A stretch of 64,000 nt of DNA from Pseudobdellovibrio exovorus JSS (lineage in GTDB: Bacteria; Bdellovibrionota; Bdellovibrionia; Bdellovibrionales; Bdellovibrionaceae). A program made the position numbers and the translations under genes. The DNA lies in NCBI RefSeq assembly GCF_000348725.1, contig NC_020813.1:1960248-2024247 (forward strand), written 5' to 3'. The notes below the pieces were generated by a model that saw nothing but the letters and a program-made list of their open reading frames with translations, did no database searches and was not told the DNA's origin. Positions 1-8,655 of the stretch are shown one piece after another. The first letter of the stretch is position 1. Every line of letters starts with the position of its first letter.

Positions 1-65
1 GACTAGACTTGCCGACAATTTTAAAGCTCGCTACTCTGTTCAGGTTATCAACTAAAGAGGTAAAA

Positions 66-665
66 ATGGCTAAAAAAAAGAAAGCTCCAGCAAAGAAAAA
101 GACTGTTAAAAAACCAAAAGCCGCAGCTAAAAAAACTGCGAAAAAACCGGTAAAAAAGGCAGCTCCTAAAAAAGCCTCTAAACCGAAAAAGAAAACTGCT
201 ACAAAAGCTAAAAAAGCTGCTCCCAAAAAAGCGGTTGCAAAGAAAATAGTAAAAAAAGCTACGAAAAAGCCGGTAAAAAAAGCCGCTCCGAAAAAGGCTG
301 CTAAACCGAAAAAAGCTCCAGCAAAAGCTAAAAAAGTAAATCGCAAAGAAGCTGATGAAGTTAATACAGCAACAATGACTCAAACTTCTATGATTGAGGA
401 CATTTCCTCTGAGTTTGATGACGAAGCAGAACTAGATACACTAGTCGATATCGAAAGTGAAGATGCCCTAGCCGACGCTGAGCCTCTTGATGAAGACGAT
501 CTAGATGACGATGACGAAGACGACGATGAAGAAAAAGAAGCGGGCTTCGAAAGCCTAGAAGATGAAGACTCTTCTGACGATATGGAAGATGACATGGAAG
601 ATGATATGTCGTTGACTCGTTCAGATGAAGAAGACGATGAAGATGATGACGAAGGTTACTTCTAA
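66..665 (+). CDS. Histone H1-like Lys/Ala-rich protein with acidic C-terminal tail
   Basis: A 199-residue protein of two oppositely charged halves. Residues 1-100 are almost entirely Lys, Ala and Pro in AKK/PKK units, like the C-terminal tail of histone H1 and bacterial H1-like DNA-binding proteins. Residues 115-199 are Asp/Glu-rich and end in a short aromatic tip (GYF). The start at 66 is chosen because AGAGG lies 5 nt upstream; an in-frame ATG at 9 lacks a ribosome site. A role in nucleoid compaction is inferred from composition only. The acidic tail could neutralise the basic part or bind a partner, so a DNA-free or RNA-associated role is also possible. It is monocistronic and followed by a strong terminator. 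Confidence 0.8.
   Translation: MAKKKKAPAKKKTVKKPKAAAKKTAKKPVKKAAPKKASKPKKKTATKAKKAAPKKAVAKKIVKKATKKPVKKAAPKKAAKPKKAPAKAKKVNRKEADEVNTATMTQTSMIEDISSEFDDEAELDTLVDIESEDALADAEPLDEDDLDDDDEDDDEEKEAGFESLEDEDSSDDMEDDMEDDMSLTRSDEEDDEDDDEGYF
141..314 (+). repeat. Imperfect internal repeat in the H1-like gene
   Basis: Two copies of a roughly 50-nt unit, at about 141-191 and 264-314, encode nearly the same 17 residues (KKPVKKAAPKKA-x-KPKK) separated by another Lys/Ala stretch. The copies differ mainly at synonymous positions, so the peptide rather than the DNA appears to be conserved. Such repeats expand and contract easily, and the basic domain may vary in length between strains. Confidence 0.7.
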
Positions 666-696
666 TTCAGAATTCTGTTTTTAGATAAAACAAAAT

Positions 697-724
697 AAAA
701 AAGGAGTCTTACGACTCCTTTTTT
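697..724. terminator. Bidirectional Rho-independent terminator
   Basis: A perfect 8-bp stem (AAGGAGTC / GACTCCTT) with a TTAC loop, flanked by A6 on the left and T6 on the right. It follows the H1-like gene by about 35 nt and can also stop transcription from the convergent sigma-54 activator gene. Confidence 0.9.
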
Positions 725-831
725 ATTTATTCTAAAATTTGCTACCTTGATCCGTCGACGTTTCCTTATTCAAAATAGCTTGTCCACCTTCCGTCAACGT
801 GTCCTGATTGATGGTTTAAATCGAATATAAA

Positions 832-1896
832 TTAATCTTTCATCGGTTTTGAATGAACCGCGTATTTTTCAAACTCACCATACTCATGTAATTTGTTGTA
901 CAACGTTTTAATCGTGATACCCAAACCTTGAGCTGCCTGTGTTTTATTTCCACCGTAATGAGCAAGAGCTTTTAGGATGTACTTTTTCTCTAAATCATAT
1001 AAAGGTACTGATGGATCAAATTCCATGCTGTCTTCCATAACCTCTGGATTGCGAATGCCTTCTGGCAAATCGTTCACCATAATCATGTGACCTTCAGAAA
1101 GAATCTGTAAACGCTCGCAAGCATTTTGTAATTCACGGATATTTCCTGGCCATTCATACTTCACCATGATTTTCATCGCTTCTTCATCGATGCTTTTGCC
1201 ACGATTCATAAATGAGTTACCAGAGCTTAAGAAGTAGTTCACTAATACTGGAATATCTTCTTTACGTCTTCTTAATGGTGGAGCGCTCACTACGATTGTA
1301 TTAATACGATAGAATAAGTCTTCACGGAAATTTCCACGCATCACTTCTTGATCTAACTCGCGGTTTGTTGCACAAACAAGGCGAATATCTACTTTGATTG
1401 GATCTTTACCACCAACACGATAGATCTCACCTTCTTGGATAAATCTTAAAAGCTTCGCTTGGATCGCTAATGGCAACTCTCCGATTTCATCTAAGAATAA
1501 AGTTCCGCCGTTAGCTGCTTCAGCTAAACCGATTTTTCTGTTGTATGCACCAGTGAAAGAACCTTTTTCGTGACCGAATAACTCAGACTCTAATAGTGTT
1601 TCTCTTAAAGCGCCGCAGTTGATCGCTACGAAAGGTTTGTTGCGGCGGTTAGATTTGTCGTGGATAGCGCGAGCGATTAACTCTTTACCCGTTCCAGACT
1701 CACCCATAACCAATACACTGGCTTGAGATGGAGCCACACGCTCGATCATTTTCATTAACTGCATCATCACATCGGACTTATAGATAATCTGTTTAGTTTC
1801 AGTAACTTTTTGTTGAGCCACCCAACTAGATTGTGTTTGAGACTGTAGAAGTGAACTTGGTAAGTGCGGTAGTGAAGTTGCGTTTGATTCTGACAT
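832..1896 (-). CDS. Sigma-54-dependent transcriptional activator without receiver domain
   Basis: A 354-residue bacterial enhancer-binding protein. A short N-terminus of about 35 residues is followed by the AAA+ domain: Walker A GESGTGKE at 65-72, the sigma-54 contact loop as GSFTGA at 112-117 (usual form GAFTGA), Walker B GGTLFLDE near 130-137, and a WPGNIREL segment near 258. A Fis-type helix-turn-helix lies at about 320-345. It has no receiver, GAF or PAS domain, so its activity is probably set by expression level or a partner protein, in contrast to NtrC-type response regulators. AAGGTGG lies 5 nt upstream of the ATG. No histidine kinase is adjacent and its target promoters are not evident here. 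Confidence 0.95.
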   Translation of the reverse strand: MSESNATSLPHLPSSLLQSQTQSSWVAQQKVTETKQIIYKSDVMMQLMKMIERVAPSQASVLVMGESGTGKELIARAIHDKSNRRNKPFVAINCGALRETLLESELFGHEKGSFTGAYNRKIGLAEAANGGTLFLDEIGELPLAIQAKLLRFIQEGEIYRVGGKDPIKVDIRLVCATNRELDQEVMRGNFREDLFYRINTIVVSAPPLRRRKEDIPVLVNYFLSSGNSFMNRGKSIDEEAMKIMVKYEWPGNIRELQNACERLQILSEGHMIMVNDLPEGIRNPEVMEDSMEFDPSVPLYDLEKKYILKALAHYGGNKTQAAQGLGITIKTLYNKLHEYGEFEKYAVHSKPMKD

Positions 1897-1972
1897 TTAA
1901 TCCACCTTTCAGATGTTCCTATTTTGCGACTTTTTGCATCAATCTCATTTTGATACAACGCGTCATAAGGGC

Positions 1973-2002
1973 ACTATAACTAAAGTCCTGTATTAATTGC
2001 AA
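1973..2002 (-). promoter_or_regulatory. Putative sigma-70-type promoter of the sigma-54 activator gene
   Basis: Read on the minus strand, TTGCAA (1997-2002) and TATAGT (1973-1978) are separated by 18 bp and lie about 80 nt upstream of the activator start codon. Agreement with the consensus is 4/6 and 5/6. The assignment is by eye and assumes an ordinary housekeeping sigma factor. Confidence 0.45.
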
Positions 2003-2074
2003 GAAAAAAATTTCATTATGATATATTTTTTTCTGGCCTTTTAAGGGCTCACAGCCGCAGGCATAATATAGAGG

Positions 2075-2974
2075 ATGGGCCAAAAGCTACAGGAAACAAT
2101 AGATAACTATTTGAAATATCAAGAAAATATTGAATCTTGCTCACCTTTAACCCTGAAGGCCTACAGGTTAGATCTTAAGCAGATCTTTGATAAAAAACTA
2201 AATAATGTTTATGAGTATGCTCAAATTTATCCCCTAGCCAAAGAAAACCTCGGGATTTGGGGGCACCTGTGCCTCAGCAGTCGAAATCGCAAAATTGCCA
2301 CTTTAAAAAGCTTCTTTGCATGGATGTTCAATCAAAGCCTCACCGAATCCAACCACTCCCACCAACTGGTCTGCCCTAAGGTTTCACGCAAGCTCCCCCA
2401 CTTTCTATCTGTAGATGAGGTCCTCAGTGTGATGGGTTACTTAAATGGTCCCACACCTCAAGACACAAATGCCCTTTATTACAGACAGAAACAAAAGACA
2501 TTGTTTTTACTTCTATATGGAGGAGGCCTTCGTATCAGTGAAGCCTGCAATGTAAAGTGGAAAGATATACACACAACGGAAAGACGAATTTTGATTCGGG
2601 GAAAAGGTAATAAAGAACGTTTTGCCGTTTTACCTGAATCCGCTATCGCGCAGCTTTCAGAGTTCAAGAAACTCAGTTCTACAAATTCGAGCTATGTTTT
2701 TGGAGATAAACCCTTAAACCCGCGAATTGGTTATAAACTCATACAGGAACTCGGTGTCGCCGCAGGGCTACTGACTCCACTGCATCCCCATGCCTTAAGA
2801 CATAGTTTTGCCACACACCTCTTATCCAGTGGAACTAATTTAAGAACACTGCAAAAGCTCTTAGGACATGAAAGTCTACAGGCGACAGAGAAGTACACGC
2901 ATTTAAGTATCGATCATTTAGCCCGTTTAGTAGATCAAACCCACCCGCTGGTGAAGCTTAAGCTCACCAGCTAG
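2075..2974 (+). CDS. Tyrosine recombinase of XerC/XerD type
   Basis: A 299-residue site-specific recombinase, the normal length for XerC or XerD. The N-terminal SAM-like core-binding domain covers about 1-100. The catalytic domain holds the full set of residues: Arg153 in GGGLRISE, Lys177 in RGKGNKER, His239 and Arg242 in HPHALRHSF, His265 in LLGHES, and the nucleophile Tyr274 in TEKYTHL. It could resolve chromosome dimers at a dif site, but one protein alone cannot be assigned as XerC or XerD. No phage gene, tRNA or attachment repeat is nearby. GAGG abuts the ATG without normal spacing, and a CATAAT element lies only 8 nt upstream, so the mRNA may be nearly leaderless. Confidence 0.93.
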   Translation: MGQKLQETIDNYLKYQENIESCSPLTLKAYRLDLKQIFDKKLNNVYEYAQIYPLAKENLGIWGHLCLSSRNRKIATLKSFFAWMFNQSLTESNHSHQLVCPKVSRKLPHFLSVDEVLSVMGYLNGPTPQDTNALYYRQKQKTLFLLLYGGGLRISEACNVKWKDIHTTERRILIRGKGNKERFAVLPESAIAQLSEFKKLSSTNSSYVFGDKPLNPRIGYKLIQELGVAAGLLTPLHPHALRHSFATHLLSSGTNLRTLQKLLGHESLQATEKYTHLSIDHLARLVDQTHPLVKLKLTS

Positions 2975-2985
2975 TCGTTTATTTT
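2947..2985 (+). terminator. Terminator embedded in the 3' end of the recombinase gene
   Basis: GCTGGTGA (2947-2954) pairs with TCACCAGC (2964-2971), and the intervening bases can extend the stem. The hairpin ends one base before the TAG stop and is followed by a T-rich run at 2977-2985. The last codons of the recombinase therefore double as a transcription terminator in front of the convergent RND gene, whose stop codon begins at 2986. Confidence 0.75.
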
Positions 2986-5900
2986 TTAATCTTCGCTTTT
3001 CTTGAATCTCATGTGATTTAGAACCAGATAAAACTGCGGAACAACAAACAGTGTGAAAATCGTCGATACGATCGTTCCCCCGATAATCACCAAACCCATC
3101 GGTTGGCGCGTTTCATGCCCCATACCACCACCGACAACCAGTGGGAATGCAGCAGCAACTGTCGCCACAGAGGTCATGAGGATCGGACGTAAACGCACTG
3201 GACACGCTTTTAATAAAGCTTCGCGATAGTCTAACTTGTCATGTTCACGAATTTGGGTGGTGAACTCTACCAACATAATAGAGTTCTTCTTCGCAATACC
3301 CATCAACACAATTAATCCAATGAAACTGAATAAGTTTAATGAGGAATTAAACATCCAAAGAATAATAATCGCTCCGGTCACCGAAAATGGTAAGGCCATC
3401 AAGACCGCAATCGGATCACGGAAAGAATTGAACTGTACCGCTAGAATCATATAAGCCACAACGATACCGATTAATAAGACTAAGTACATATTTTGGAAAC
3501 TCGAGCTAAAGCCTGCCGCCGCACCTTCTAGATTAAATGTATAACCTTCAGGTAAAACCTTGGCCGCAATTTGATTCGCCTGCGCAAGCACCGTACTTTG
3601 CGATTGCCCTGGAGCTAAGTTTCCGTACACCGAAATAGCTCTTTGACGATTAATACGATTGATCGATTGCAGCGCTTGCTTGTGTTCGGTCTCAACAAGC
3701 TCTGAAAGTGAAATCACGTTCCCGAAATTATTGCGAACATACAGCTTATTGATATCCTGCTTTTCTTTGATTTGCTCTTCAATGACCTTAAAGCGAATAT
3801 CATGTCGTTTACCATCAGCCATATACTGACCTACACGTAAGCCGGCAATACTGACCTGTAGAACCTGTGATAGGGCATCGGCACTTACACCTTTACGAAT
3901 CAACTGATCACGCAGTGGAGTCACGCTAAGTTCTTTTTGTCCCAAACGATAATCCGTGTCGACATCGACGCCTAGCTTTTCATCTTCCAAGATCTTGATC
4001 ATCTCTTGCGCTTTATCATTTAAGATTTGTAAATCAGGTCCACGGATATTGAACGCGATAGGATTTAAACGTCCTGTCGTTAAATTCCGAGCCGAGATAT
4101 CACGCATAGAAATACGTAGCCCTTCAGCTTCTTTACTGCGAGCACGAATACGATCCATTACCTCTGTATGCTTAAGATCACGCTGTGTTTGATCCACTAA
4201 CGCAATCGGTACAAATAACTGACCTGGTCCAATAGAGATCATGTAACCCGAAATCTCTTTAGTTTCGTTGAGGATTTTTTGTAATGGTTCAGCCATTTTA
4301 ATCGTTTCATCCAGCGCTGTACCTGGACGAGCTTGCGCCGTTAGAATGATTAAGTTCTGATCTTGTGATGGCACGAACTCTTGTTTGATTTTCGTCAACA
4401 AGAACATCGAACCGCCAAACATCAGGAATGATACAAATAAAATTTTCCATTTGTGATCCAAACACACCGCCAAAATAGAGCCATAGTACTCGCCCCATTT
4501 TTCAAACATGTGATCTAATTTAATTTCCAGCTTGCTCATTTTAGGTTTCTTACCCAAGAACGTCGCCGCACGCATTGGAGTGATAGTCACCGCTTCCAAT
4601 AGCGACAGGATAACAGCCGCTGACATGGTGATACCGAATTGGAAAAGGAATTTCCCGATAACTCCATCCATAAAAATAACTGGCAAAAACACAGCCAATA
4701 CAGCTAAGGTAGCCGCCGTAGCCGCAGGTAAAACCTCAACGGCACCATCATAGGCCGCTTGAAACGAGGTTTTCCCCATCCTCGAGTGCCGCACAATGTT
4801 TTCTAGAATCATAATCGCATCATCGACGACAATAGAAATTGAAAGTGTTAAAGCCAGAAGAGTGAAGATATTAAGTGTAAATCCCGAGAAATATAAAATT
4901 ACAAATGTTCCTAGAATAGAGGTAGGAATCGAAAATAGAATATTCAAAGATGATTGAAAGTTTCCTAAGAATAAGAAACACACCAAAATCGTAATAATCG
5001 ATGCGGCCCATAGCTTTTCAACAGTTAAATCCACAGTACTTTTAGTCGACTGTGTAAAGTTCACGTTTACGCGATATTGCAAACCTTCTGGAAACTCGAC
5101 TTCATTCAATTTTTTAATGACACTGTCTGCGACTTCAACCTCATTCGTACCGCGTTGTTTGAAAATCCTAAATGAGATCGCTGTTTTTCCATCTACACGT
5201 GCAATACGGCGTATATCATCAAGTCCATCCTCAACTTTTGCCACGTCTTTAATATGAAACACGCGATCTTGAATAAGCTGCCCACCACGACGCTGGATAG
5301 GAAAATTTTCGATCTCTTGTACAGTTCTGGCCTCACCTAAGTAACGAACGCGAACCTCTTGCTTCCCATCTGAGTACTGACCCGCAGCGCTTTCTAAGTG
5401 CTGCGAACGAAGCGCTTCAACGATGTCATTTACAGTGAACTCAAGACGACGTAGTTTATTTAAATCTAACCAGACACGTAAGTTTCGGTCAGGAAATCCC
5501 CCGATATCAATTTCACCCACCCCTGGAATGAATTGAATCTGATCCATAAAGGTATTATCCGTCCAGCGCATCATATCTTCGAGTTTACGATCACCATAGA
5601 CCGAGATAATGATAATCGGATCTTCTTCAGGATTGGTCTTTCTTACAATGGGTGGATCCACATTCAATGGATAGCGGATCTGACTGATCGCCGTTTGAAC
5701 CTCTTGTAAAGCCACATCGACATTACGATTGATATCGAATTCAAGTGTAATACGTCCCGTGCCCTGAGTCGCTGATGAACGCATTTCTTTAATGCCTTCA
5801 ACAATCAACAGACGCTGTTCAGTTTCATCTAGTATTTCATTTTCAATAACTTCCGGCGCAGCCCCCGGATAATTAATGGTGATATTCAAAACCGGAAAGT

Positions 5901-6021
5901 TAACATCCGGCATTTGGCTGATACCCATTTTATTTAAGCTGATCGCTCCAAAGATAATAAGCCCTGACATCAAAACCCATCCGAAGACAGATCGTTTCAA
6001 CGCTATTTCAATTAAATTCAT
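2986..6021 (-). CDS. RND-family efflux permease (AcrB/MdtB-like)
   Basis: A 1011-residue inner-membrane proton-driven exporter of the hydrophobe/amphiphile (HAE1) class. The N-terminus has the family pattern of one helix then MPDVNFPVLNI and a porter domain beginning PGAAPE. The TM4 proton-relay pair is seen as VVDDAIMILENI near residue 400, and TM10 carries the partner Lys in GIAKKNSIMLVEF. Two large periplasmic loops and about twelve membrane segments fit the family. The periplasmic adaptor and TolC-like channel normally encoded alongside are absent, so it must borrow them from elsewhere. Its ATG overlaps the recO stop (ATGA), implying translational coupling. The substrate is unknown. Confidence 0.95.
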   Translation of the reverse strand: MNLIEIALKRSVFGWVLMSGLIIFGAISLNKMGISQMPDVNFPVLNITINYPGAAPEVIENEILDETEQRLLIVEGIKEMRSSATQGTGRITLEFDINRNVDVALQEVQTAISQIRYPLNVDPPIVRKTNPEEDPIIIISVYGDRKLEDMMRWTDNTFMDQIQFIPGVGEIDIGGFPDRNLRVWLDLNKLRRLEFTVNDIVEALRSQHLESAAGQYSDGKQEVRVRYLGEARTVQEIENFPIQRRGGQLIQDRVFHIKDVAKVEDGLDDIRRIARVDGKTAISFRIFKQRGTNEVEVADSVIKKLNEVEFPEGLQYRVNVNFTQSTKSTVDLTVEKLWAASIITILVCFLFLGNFQSSLNILFSIPTSILGTFVILYFSGFTLNIFTLLALTLSISIVVDDAIMILENIVRHSRMGKTSFQAAYDGAVEVLPAATAATLAVLAVFLPVIFMDGVIGKFLFQFGITMSAAVILSLLEAVTITPMRAATFLGKKPKMSKLEIKLDHMFEKWGEYYGSILAVCLDHKWKILFVSFLMFGGSMFLLTKIKQEFVPSQDQNLIILTAQARPGTALDETIKMAEPLQKILNETKEISGYMISIGPGQLFVPIALVDQTQRDLKHTEVMDRIRARSKEAEGLRISMRDISARNLTTGRLNPIAFNIRGPDLQILNDKAQEMIKILEDEKLGVDVDTDYRLGQKELSVTPLRDQLIRKGVSADALSQVLQVSIAGLRVGQYMADGKRHDIRFKVIEEQIKEKQDINKLYVRNNFGNVISLSELVETEHKQALQSINRINRQRAISVYGNLAPGQSQSTVLAQANQIAAKVLPEGYTFNLEGAAAGFSSSFQNMYLVLLIGIVVAYMILAVQFNSFRDPIAVLMALPFSVTGAIIILWMFNSSLNLFSFIGLIVLMGIAKKNSIMLVEFTTQIREHDKLDYREALLKACPVRLRPILMTSVATVAAAFPLVVGGGMGHETRQPMGLVIIGGTIVSTIFTLFVVPQFYLVLNHMRFKKSED

Positions 6022-6635
6022 GCAAACCCCGCATCCGCTGTTTTAATATATTGGGCGACCAAAGACTCAATCGAGCCCAAATAGTTTTCTGTTATAATTT
6101 TGATATTTTCATCTTCAGCCAACTGAATCGAGTCGCTGATATTTGTTTTCAAAAATGGAGTCATCCATGTTTCAAGTGAGATCACACCTTGCTGGTACAA
6201 AAACTTAAGACAAAAATGAAGCTTCAGAACATCGTAGTTTTTACTTTGTGAGACCGCACGCAATGTATGACCTGTTAAATTAAATAAAAAGTCTGAACTC
6301 TGATCCCCTTCAAGGCTGACGTGGGAAACACAGTTAAGAACAAAAAGACCTAGTTCTAATTTATCATAGTCTTCACGAATATCTTTAAAGTCTTCTATCA
6401 GAGTTGCTTCATTCAGAGTCTTCATCTGATGAGCTGCTGATCCTTCTTTATAAGTAAAACCCACATAGTGTAGCGGTTCTAAAATACCCCCACCAAATCT
6501 CTTTTTACTTTTTAAGGCACTTTTAGCAATAAAGGAATGTCGAGATCCATCCACACTGATGGCCTGTATAATGAGGTCCGCCTCGCCGTATTTAATTTTT
6601 TTCAAAATAATAAAGCGGCCTTGCTTTTCACTCAC
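6018..6635 (-). CDS. recO: DNA repair protein RecO
   Basis: About 205 residues. The N-terminal OB fold matches RecO (FIILKKIKYGEADLIIQ, then the AKSALKSKKRFGG segment corresponding to the AKGxRKxxSR motif and LEPLHYV), followed by an alpha-helical C-terminal part. RecO anneals SSB-coated single strands and helps load RecA in the RecF pathway. I prefer the GTG at 6635 because AGAGGA lies 7 nt upstream; a TTG at 6665 would add ten residues but has no ribosome site. The zinc-finger cysteines of some RecO proteins are not present. The gene precedes and overlaps the RND exporter gene. Confidence 0.88.
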   Translation of the reverse strand: MSEKQGRFIILKKIKYGEADLIIQAISVDGSRHSFIAKSALKSKKRFGGGILEPLHYVGFTYKEGSAAHQMKTLNEATLIEDFKDIREDYDKLELGLFVLNCVSHVSLEGDQSSDFLFNLTGHTLRAVSQSKNYDVLKLHFCLKFLYQQGVISLETWMTPFLKTNISDSIQLAEDENIKIITENYLGSIESLVAQYIKTADAGFA

Positions 6636-6863
6636 AGATTTATCCTCTGAAAAATGTAACCACAATCATTACCGAAAGCCAAGGTGAACGCAGTCAGTTG
6701 AAACTCTTTTTTAGACCTCAGATTAAAAAAATTTAATAATGTCTTACTCTGAATAAAGTGTGGCCAACAATACACGACGATTGTCTTATTTTGATGCTCT
6801 TAAGGGTCACCTTGCCTGACTTATATCAGCCAACATAGAATGATAAAGAGCAAGAGGTGTTAT

Positions 6864-7496
6864 ATGAAAAATCATTTAATTAAGTTTGTCTTTTTTGCTG
6901 CGCTAACGTCAGTTCCTGCAAGTGCTTGGGCTCTGTTTGAGGCTCGCCTGACTTATGGAAGTTTAGTTTCACAGCAAAGTTTAACTGATATCTGCCAAGG
7001 ATCTTGTACAGCTCCATCGGATGCACCTTCTATCGTTCCTACTTTTGGATTAGGCGCTGATGCCATCGTAACACTGCCATTTGTTCCAGTGGGAATTGGT
7101 CTTCGTTACGAAGACATGAAACTATCGACTTCTAGTGCGAATATCGAAGCCGATTTGAAATACAAACGTACGGCTTTACTTATAAATTATCGCCTTATTG
7201 ATACGATCTTACATATCGGCCCTATTGCCTCAATTGGAATCTCGCATTCCGGCAGTATGAACCTTAAAGAGGGCGGCACCGAGCGCATCAATCTTTCCTC
7301 AGGCTCTGTTTCCTCTTACTCTTTAGGTTTAGAAGTAGGAGCGAAGCCTTTAATCGTTGTACCGATTAAGATCGGCGCCGAGGCTGGTTATATGATGTAC
7401 GACTGGGGTAAAATGACAAACTCTGTAGATGGAACACAAAAAGATATCAATTTAAGTGGCTACTACTTAAAAGTATTCCTCGGTTTAGATATTTAG
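6864..7496 (+). CDS. Small outer-membrane beta-barrel protein
   Basis: A 210-residue exported protein. The signal peptide ends near residue 23 (SAWA-LFEAR). The mature part alternates hydrophobic and polar residues in about eight strand-like segments joined by Gly/Ser/Asp-rich turns, as in small OmpW/OmpX-type barrels, and ends in a hydrophobic strand. The start at 6864 is set by AAGAGGTG about 5 nt upstream; an in-frame ATG at 6840 would bury the signal peptide. No specific family is recognised. Two further exported-protein genes follow in the same direction. Confidence 0.75.
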   Translation: MKNHLIKFVFFAALTSVPASAWALFEARLTYGSLVSQQSLTDICQGSCTAPSDAPSIVPTFGLGADAIVTLPFVPVGIGLRYEDMKLSTSSANIEADLKYKRTALLINYRLIDTILHIGPIASIGISHSGSMNLKEGGTERINLSSGSVSSYSLGLEVGAKPLIVVPIKIGAEAGYMMYDWGKMTNSVDGTQKDINLSGYYLKVFLGLDI

Positions 7497-7615
7497 ACCC
7501 ATCTTACCTCTCTTGTTAGTTCTTTTCAGTTGGCTCTTTTTGGCCAAACCTAGACTTCAGTCTGTTTCGGGCAGGTTTAAATCAAGTTAATTGAAACTCT
7601 GTCCGATAGCGCTTT

Positions 7616-8644
7616 ATGTGCTTCACTAGAGTAATTACTTTTTTGGCGATATTCGCATCATGGACTACAGCTTGGGCCAACAACACGACCTATGTGATGC
7701 GCGCAACAAGTTACTTTATTCGAAGCTCTCCTGACTTCGGGTCTCACCGCAACAACCTCGTAGGTGTCTTAACAAAAGATAGTCGTTTCAAGGTATTAGA
7801 GCGTCAACAAAGGCCAGATGGCTCGTGGGCCGTACGTATTGAAGTGAAGCGGGAAGACTTAGGACGCAATGGTAATTTGAATTCGTCACCTACCCGCCAA
7901 TATTGGATCTTTCAATCTAACGATCAAGATTACGTTCGTGCTGATGGACGAACCGATACAACAACGACTGCGGGTCGTGATCAAAGCCGTACATGTACAG
8001 GTTCTGATTGCAGTGGCAGCAGCACAAGGCAGCCGATTCCACGACGTACACAGGATGATTTTGCCGCGGTTTCACGCGAGGCTACTCGCCGCGCAGAAGA
8101 GGCCACACCCACAGCTGATACAAACAGACGCCCAAGTGCCGGAGCTCCGACACGTGCCGAAATCGCCAACTACAGTAGCTCCAGTAAAGTGACCCGTATG
8201 ATCAATTATGCTCAACGAAACTTCGGACATAATAGACGTGGTGGTGGTCGCTGTTATCGTCGTGTTAAAGACTCACTTGTTGCTGGAAACTTAATTCCAA
8301 ATTGGTACTCAGATCAGGCCGCTAAAAATGCCGTCCACACTTTAAAAGGACGTGGCTTTATTAATCTTTTAGATTACGAGCCCTACAAAAGTGAAATTAA
8401 AAAAGCCAGTGATGCTCCTAAAGGTGCCATCCTTGTCTATGAAAACATCCCCGCTAGCAATGCGGCCTGCAGACGTCGTAGTAAAAGCTGTGGTCATATA
8501 GAAATCAAAATGGATGGCCCCGGAAGACCTGGATATATCAGTGACTATCGCTCAGCAACAGCCATTAGTGAAACCTCTGCATCTTATACTCGTCGCGGAC
8601 CACTTTATCGTCTTATTGGTGTGATGGTAAAAAGAAACCCTTAA
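7616..8644 (+). CDS. Exported protein with SH3-like and papain-like (CHAP/NlpC-type) domains
   Basis: 342 residues with a signal peptide (cleavage near AWA, residue 21). Residues 26-100 resemble a bacterial SH3 domain (YFIRSSPDFG, then SWAVRI). Residues 105-195 are a low-complexity Ser/Thr/Arg linker. Residues 205-340 carry a Cys213 in GRCYRRVK at the start of a helix, then GAILVYE, then His294 in CGHIEIK and YISDYRS, which is the Cys...His order of CHAP and NlpC/P60 hydrolases. A cell-wall amidase or endopeptidase role is inferred from that pattern plus the SH3-like domain, not from a family match. No clear Shine-Dalgarno precedes the ATG. The next gene starts 11 nt downstream. Confidence 0.7.
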   Translation: MCFTRVITFLAIFASWTTAWANNTTYVMRATSYFIRSSPDFGSHRNNLVGVLTKDSRFKVLERQQRPDGSWAVRIEVKREDLGRNGNLNSSPTRQYWIFQSNDQDYVRADGRTDTTTTAGRDQSRTCTGSDCSGSSTRQPIPRRTQDDFAAVSREATRRAEEATPTADTNRRPSAGAPTRAEIANYSSSSKVTRMINYAQRNFGHNRRGGGRCYRRVKDSLVAGNLIPNWYSDQAAKNAVHTLKGRGFINLLDYEPYKSEIKKASDAPKGAILVYENIPASNAACRRRSKSCGHIEIKMDGPGRPGYISDYRSATAISETSASYTRRGPLYRLIGVMVKRNP

Positions 8645-8655
8645 GGATGTTAGAT

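Noticed and set aside
48-595. Two minus-strand open frames opposite the H1-like gene.
   Set aside because: They are Phe/Ser-rich mirror images of Lys and Asp/Glu codons, have no ribosome site and lie wholly inside a supported gene.
2075-2974. Integrase of a mobile element or prophage.
   Set aside because: No tRNA, attachment repeats, phage genes or transposase occur nearby, and the protein has XerC/XerD length.
6680-6815. Distant inverted repeat CAAGGTGA / TCACCTTG upstream of the outer-membrane gene.
   Set aside because: The arms are 120 bp apart and only 8 nt long, within chance expectation.
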